Origin: Paenibacillus xylanilyticus
GTDB lineage: Bacteria; Bacillota; Bacilli; Paenibacillales; Paenibacillaceae
Direction: 5' to 3'
Assembly (NCBI RefSeq): GCF_009664365.1
Contig: NZ_CP044310.1
Span: 3,855,001-3,919,000, forward strand
DNA: 64,000 nucleotides
The notes beneath the pieces were generated by a model that worked only from the letters and a program-made list of their open reading frames with translations, searched no databases and was not told the DNA's origin. A program made the position numbers and the translations under genes. Below are positions 62,071-64,000 of the stretch, piece after piece; the first letter of the stretch is position 1, and the number at the start of each line of letters is the position of its first letter.

Positions 62071-64000
62071 TTAATTCTCGATGCTGGCGAGTGTAATTTC
62101 AAATGATGAACCGATATCACCAGCAAAAACAAGGGTGCCATTCTTAGGAAGAACTACCTCGTTTTGACCGCTGACCACGGTGTGATTAATGGAAATACCC
62201 GCTTGATTATACACGGTAAAAGCACCTTTTGAAGGCATTTGGACCGTCATAATCTTACCTGCGGCTTTCGCCGGGATCGAGTACCAAGTGGCATAACCAT
62301 TCGTCTGGATCGTTGTCTTCGACTGATTTCCGGAATAGAGCGCCTTCACTGCGTCCTGGCTCGCATAAACTTTGCCCCCTGCTGAGACATATTCCACTCC
62401 GTTTTCCTTGAAGAATTCGTATTCCATCGTATCACGACCGGCCAAACCGGGGATTTGCAGCTCGTTCACAGCGAGGTTGGCATCTATGATTGTATTGGTG
62501 TATACCAAGCCTGGCATCTCGTCAGAGAGACGAATCGGGATGATCGGTGTAGCACTGTCATATACCGTTGAAGTGTATTTCTCGTTCACAAGAAAGTAAT
62601 TCTTACCTTCACGTTTCTGCCAGGCTGCCGCTACATCCGGGGACAATTCACTCGTTTCCAGCTTCTCAGCCTTATATTCGGAAGAAGCGATCTGCCCAAG
62701 CCCAGGCATGGACTGATACGAGCGTGACCATAAATAGATATTCCCGTTATCTTCTTCAACGAACATCAATTTTTCCGTACCTTCATCGTTGGTAAAAGTT
62801 CCATCTGTGGTATATGTGTACTTTTGTTCAGCACTATTCGGTGTTAAAGGCGCGGACAAATTTAGTTGTCCATCAGCCTGCACATCAATATTCAGTAGCG
62901 AGCTGGCTCCACCTCCATAGATGCCCGAATACGCTGATAATCCCTTAGGCATCGTTGCGCTTACAGGCGTCCCGAATGACTTATCCGGCTTTCGTTCCGT
63001 AATGATATCCTTCTCCTCAAGTGCACCAAGCAGCAGTTCCGTTGCAATCAATTGATCCATTGTGCTTGTTCCTCCCGATGAGGTGACGGCTGCAGCCATG
63101 TTGTATTCCGGAAGCACAATTAAAGAGGAATGATACGAAATCGTATTTCCGCCTTTGGCAACGGCCTGGATGCCATATTCATTGAAAGGGAAAAGGTTTA
63201 CACTATCCCAGCCCAAGCCATAAGAAATGGACGAATCTGCATCTTCCGGCCACATGCCATTCTTGTATTCTTCTGCTGCCATGGCTTCTGCCGATTCACT
63301 CGAGAGAATACCTTTGACCTCTCCCGTGAAAATTTGCGCAAATTGAACCAAGTCTTCGGCTGTGGAATAAATGCCTCCCGAAGCAATCATATTTGTGTTT
63401 TCTTGTGGAAGTTGTCCGTTGTGCAGGGCTGAATACGTCACGGCCATTTTGTTGTCACTAATCAGATCCTGTGGCGTTTTGGTGTTGTTCATACCCAAAG
63501 GCTCGGTAATATAGTGGTGCATGTATGCAGTAAAACTCATTCCACTAATTCGCTCAACCAGAATCTCGGCTAACGAAAAGCCGTCGTTACTGTAAACCGA
63601 ATATGCTCCGGGGTCTGCCTTCAGCTTTTGCGTTGCGAGTTGATCCAACAATGTATCATGTGCGTAAGTATCGTTATCCCCGAACAGGATCGCACTGCTG
63701 CTTGAAGTTCCAGGAAGTCCGGAGGAATGATTCAACAGCATTCGCGCCGTGATTTCTTTGTAACGTTCATCCTCCATTTTGAAATCAGGGACATAATGTA
63801 TGACTGGTACATCCAGATCAATTTCCCCTTCATCGACCAGCTTCATCACAGCAGTAGTAACTACCATTTTGCTAGTTGAACCTATGCCATAGATCGTATC
63901 TGCGGTGAGAGGTACAGCGTTATTCATGTCATTCTTGCCGGCTTGCCCGGAAATTACGATTTCACCATCATGTATGAGTGCATATTGCACGCTTGTTGTG
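62071..64000 (-). CDS. Secreted-type serine hydrolase, beta-lactamase family (N-terminus outside window)
   Basis: At least 643 residues are visible; the frame is open to base 64000, and the GTG at 63990 is an internal Val by comparison with the left-edge paralog, so the true start lies beyond the window. The SxxK motif (Ser-Thr-Ser-Lys in YGIGSTSKM) lies ~40 residues after that point, and the Tyr-x-Asn motif is in [13 protein letters not shown]. The hydrolase domain ends with [14 protein letters not shown]...[19 protein letters not shown] further ~290 residues of beta-rich C-terminal domains follow. A secreted peptidase or esterase is likely; substrate unknown. Confidence 0.87.
   Translation of the reverse strand, partial: TTSVQYALIHDGEIVISGQAGKNDMNNAVPLTADTIYGIGSTSKMVVTTAVMKLVDEGEIDLDVPVIHYVPDFKMEDERYKEITARMLLNHSSGLPGTSSSSAILFGDNDTYAHDTLLDQLATQKLKADPGAYSVYSNDGFSLAEILVERISGMSFTAYMHHYITEPLGMNNTKTPQDLISDNKMAVTYSALHNGQLPQENTNMIASGGIYSTAEDLVQFAQIFTGEVKGILSSESAEAMAAEEYKNGMWPEDADSSISYGLGWDSVNLFPFNEYGIQAVAKGGNTISYHSSLIVLPEYNMAAAVTSSGGTSTMDQLIATELLLGALEEKDIITERKPDKSFGTPVSATMPKGLSAYSGIYGGGASSLLNIDVQADGQLNLSAPLTPNSAEQKYTYTTDGTFTNDEGTEKLMFVEEDNGNIYLWSRSYQSMPGLGQIASSEYKAEKLETSELSPDVAAAWQKREGKNYFLVNEKYTSTVYDSATPIIPIRLSDEMPGLVYTNTIIDANLAVNELQIPGLAGRDTMEYEFFKENGVEYVSAGGKVYASQDAVKALYSGNQSKTTIQTNGYATWYSIPAKAAGKIMTVQMPSKGAFTVYNQAGISINHTVVSGQNEVVLPKNGTLVFAGDIGSSFEITLASIEN

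Noticed and set aside
1..64000. Prophage, transposon, CRISPR or secondary-metabolite cluster
   Set aside because: No integrase, transposase, terminal repeats, spacer-repeat array, or NRPS/PKS modules were seen. The pattern is of independent metabolic units.

Overview
The window looks like a chromosomal segment of a Paenibacillus-type Firmicute (Bacillales, Paenibacillaceae). Supporting signs are strong GGAGG-type Shine-Dalgarno sequences, frequent TTG/GTG starts, moderate base composition, lipoprotein signal peptides, an S-layer-homology glycosidase, a DUF2264 protein, YesMN and LytTR two-component pairs, an AraC-GH39 fusion and a PyrR attenuator. I see no rRNA, tRNA, CRISPR array, prophage or insertion sequence. 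This is ordinary but regulator-rich accessory chromosome.

Layout. 1-0.95 kb: 3' part of a secreted serine hydrolase. 1.06-3.1 kb: AgrC-like kinase and LytTR regulator. 3.35-4.55 kb: lone Fur-box-controlled siderophore-binding lipoprotein. 4.67-6.73 kb: DUF2264 protein with divergent AraC regulator. 6.87-11.8 kb: GNAT, cupin/carboxymuconolactone-decarboxylase pair with divergent TetR, Nudix and EamA exporter. 11.9-18.1 kb: sugar block of GH3 beta-glucosidase, cellobiose-type PTS EIIC with a cre site, and the AraC-GH39 fusion. 18.3-20.9 kb: pdxS divergent from pdxR. 21.1-23.8 kb: codBA behind a PyrR attenuator. 24-29.3 kb: GNAT, SLH-GH3 glycosidase, DinG-like helicase. 29.5-36.1 kb: TetR/MATE, HxlR/SDR, DinB and LysR/hydrolase units. 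36.4-42.2 kb: ssu-like sulfonate or organosulfur uptake operon with a flavin monooxygenase, and its probable TetR repressor. 42.2-44.7 kb: two small proteins, a candidate structured RNA, SDR and divergent TetR. 45-53.2 kb: dpp/opp peptide importer with two F-type ATPases and an AbgB-like M20 hydrolase. 53.6-56.1 kb: YesN/YesM pair. 56.2-61.9 kb: complete rbsRKDACB ribose operon. 62-64 kb: a second secreted serine hydrolase, paralogous to the one at the left edge, with its N-terminus outside the window.

The recurring design is a regulator paired with a small target operon, usually divergent, with a readable operator between them: TetR/CMD-cupin, TetR/MATE, TetR/SDR, TetR/ssu, HxlR/SDR, LysR/hydrolase, PdxR/PdxS, AraC/DUF2264 and RbsR/rbs. 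Nutrient uptake (iron, beta-glucosides, cytosine, sulfonates, peptides, ribose) dominates. I found no clearly new multi-gene system. The best leads are the AraC-GH39 fusion, a pdxS without pdxT, PyrR control of codBA, the duplicated dppF with an altered H-loop, and a candidate small RNA locus near 42.3-42.5 kb. Starts were chosen from Shine-Dalgarno spacing, so several genes are shorter than their longest open frame.
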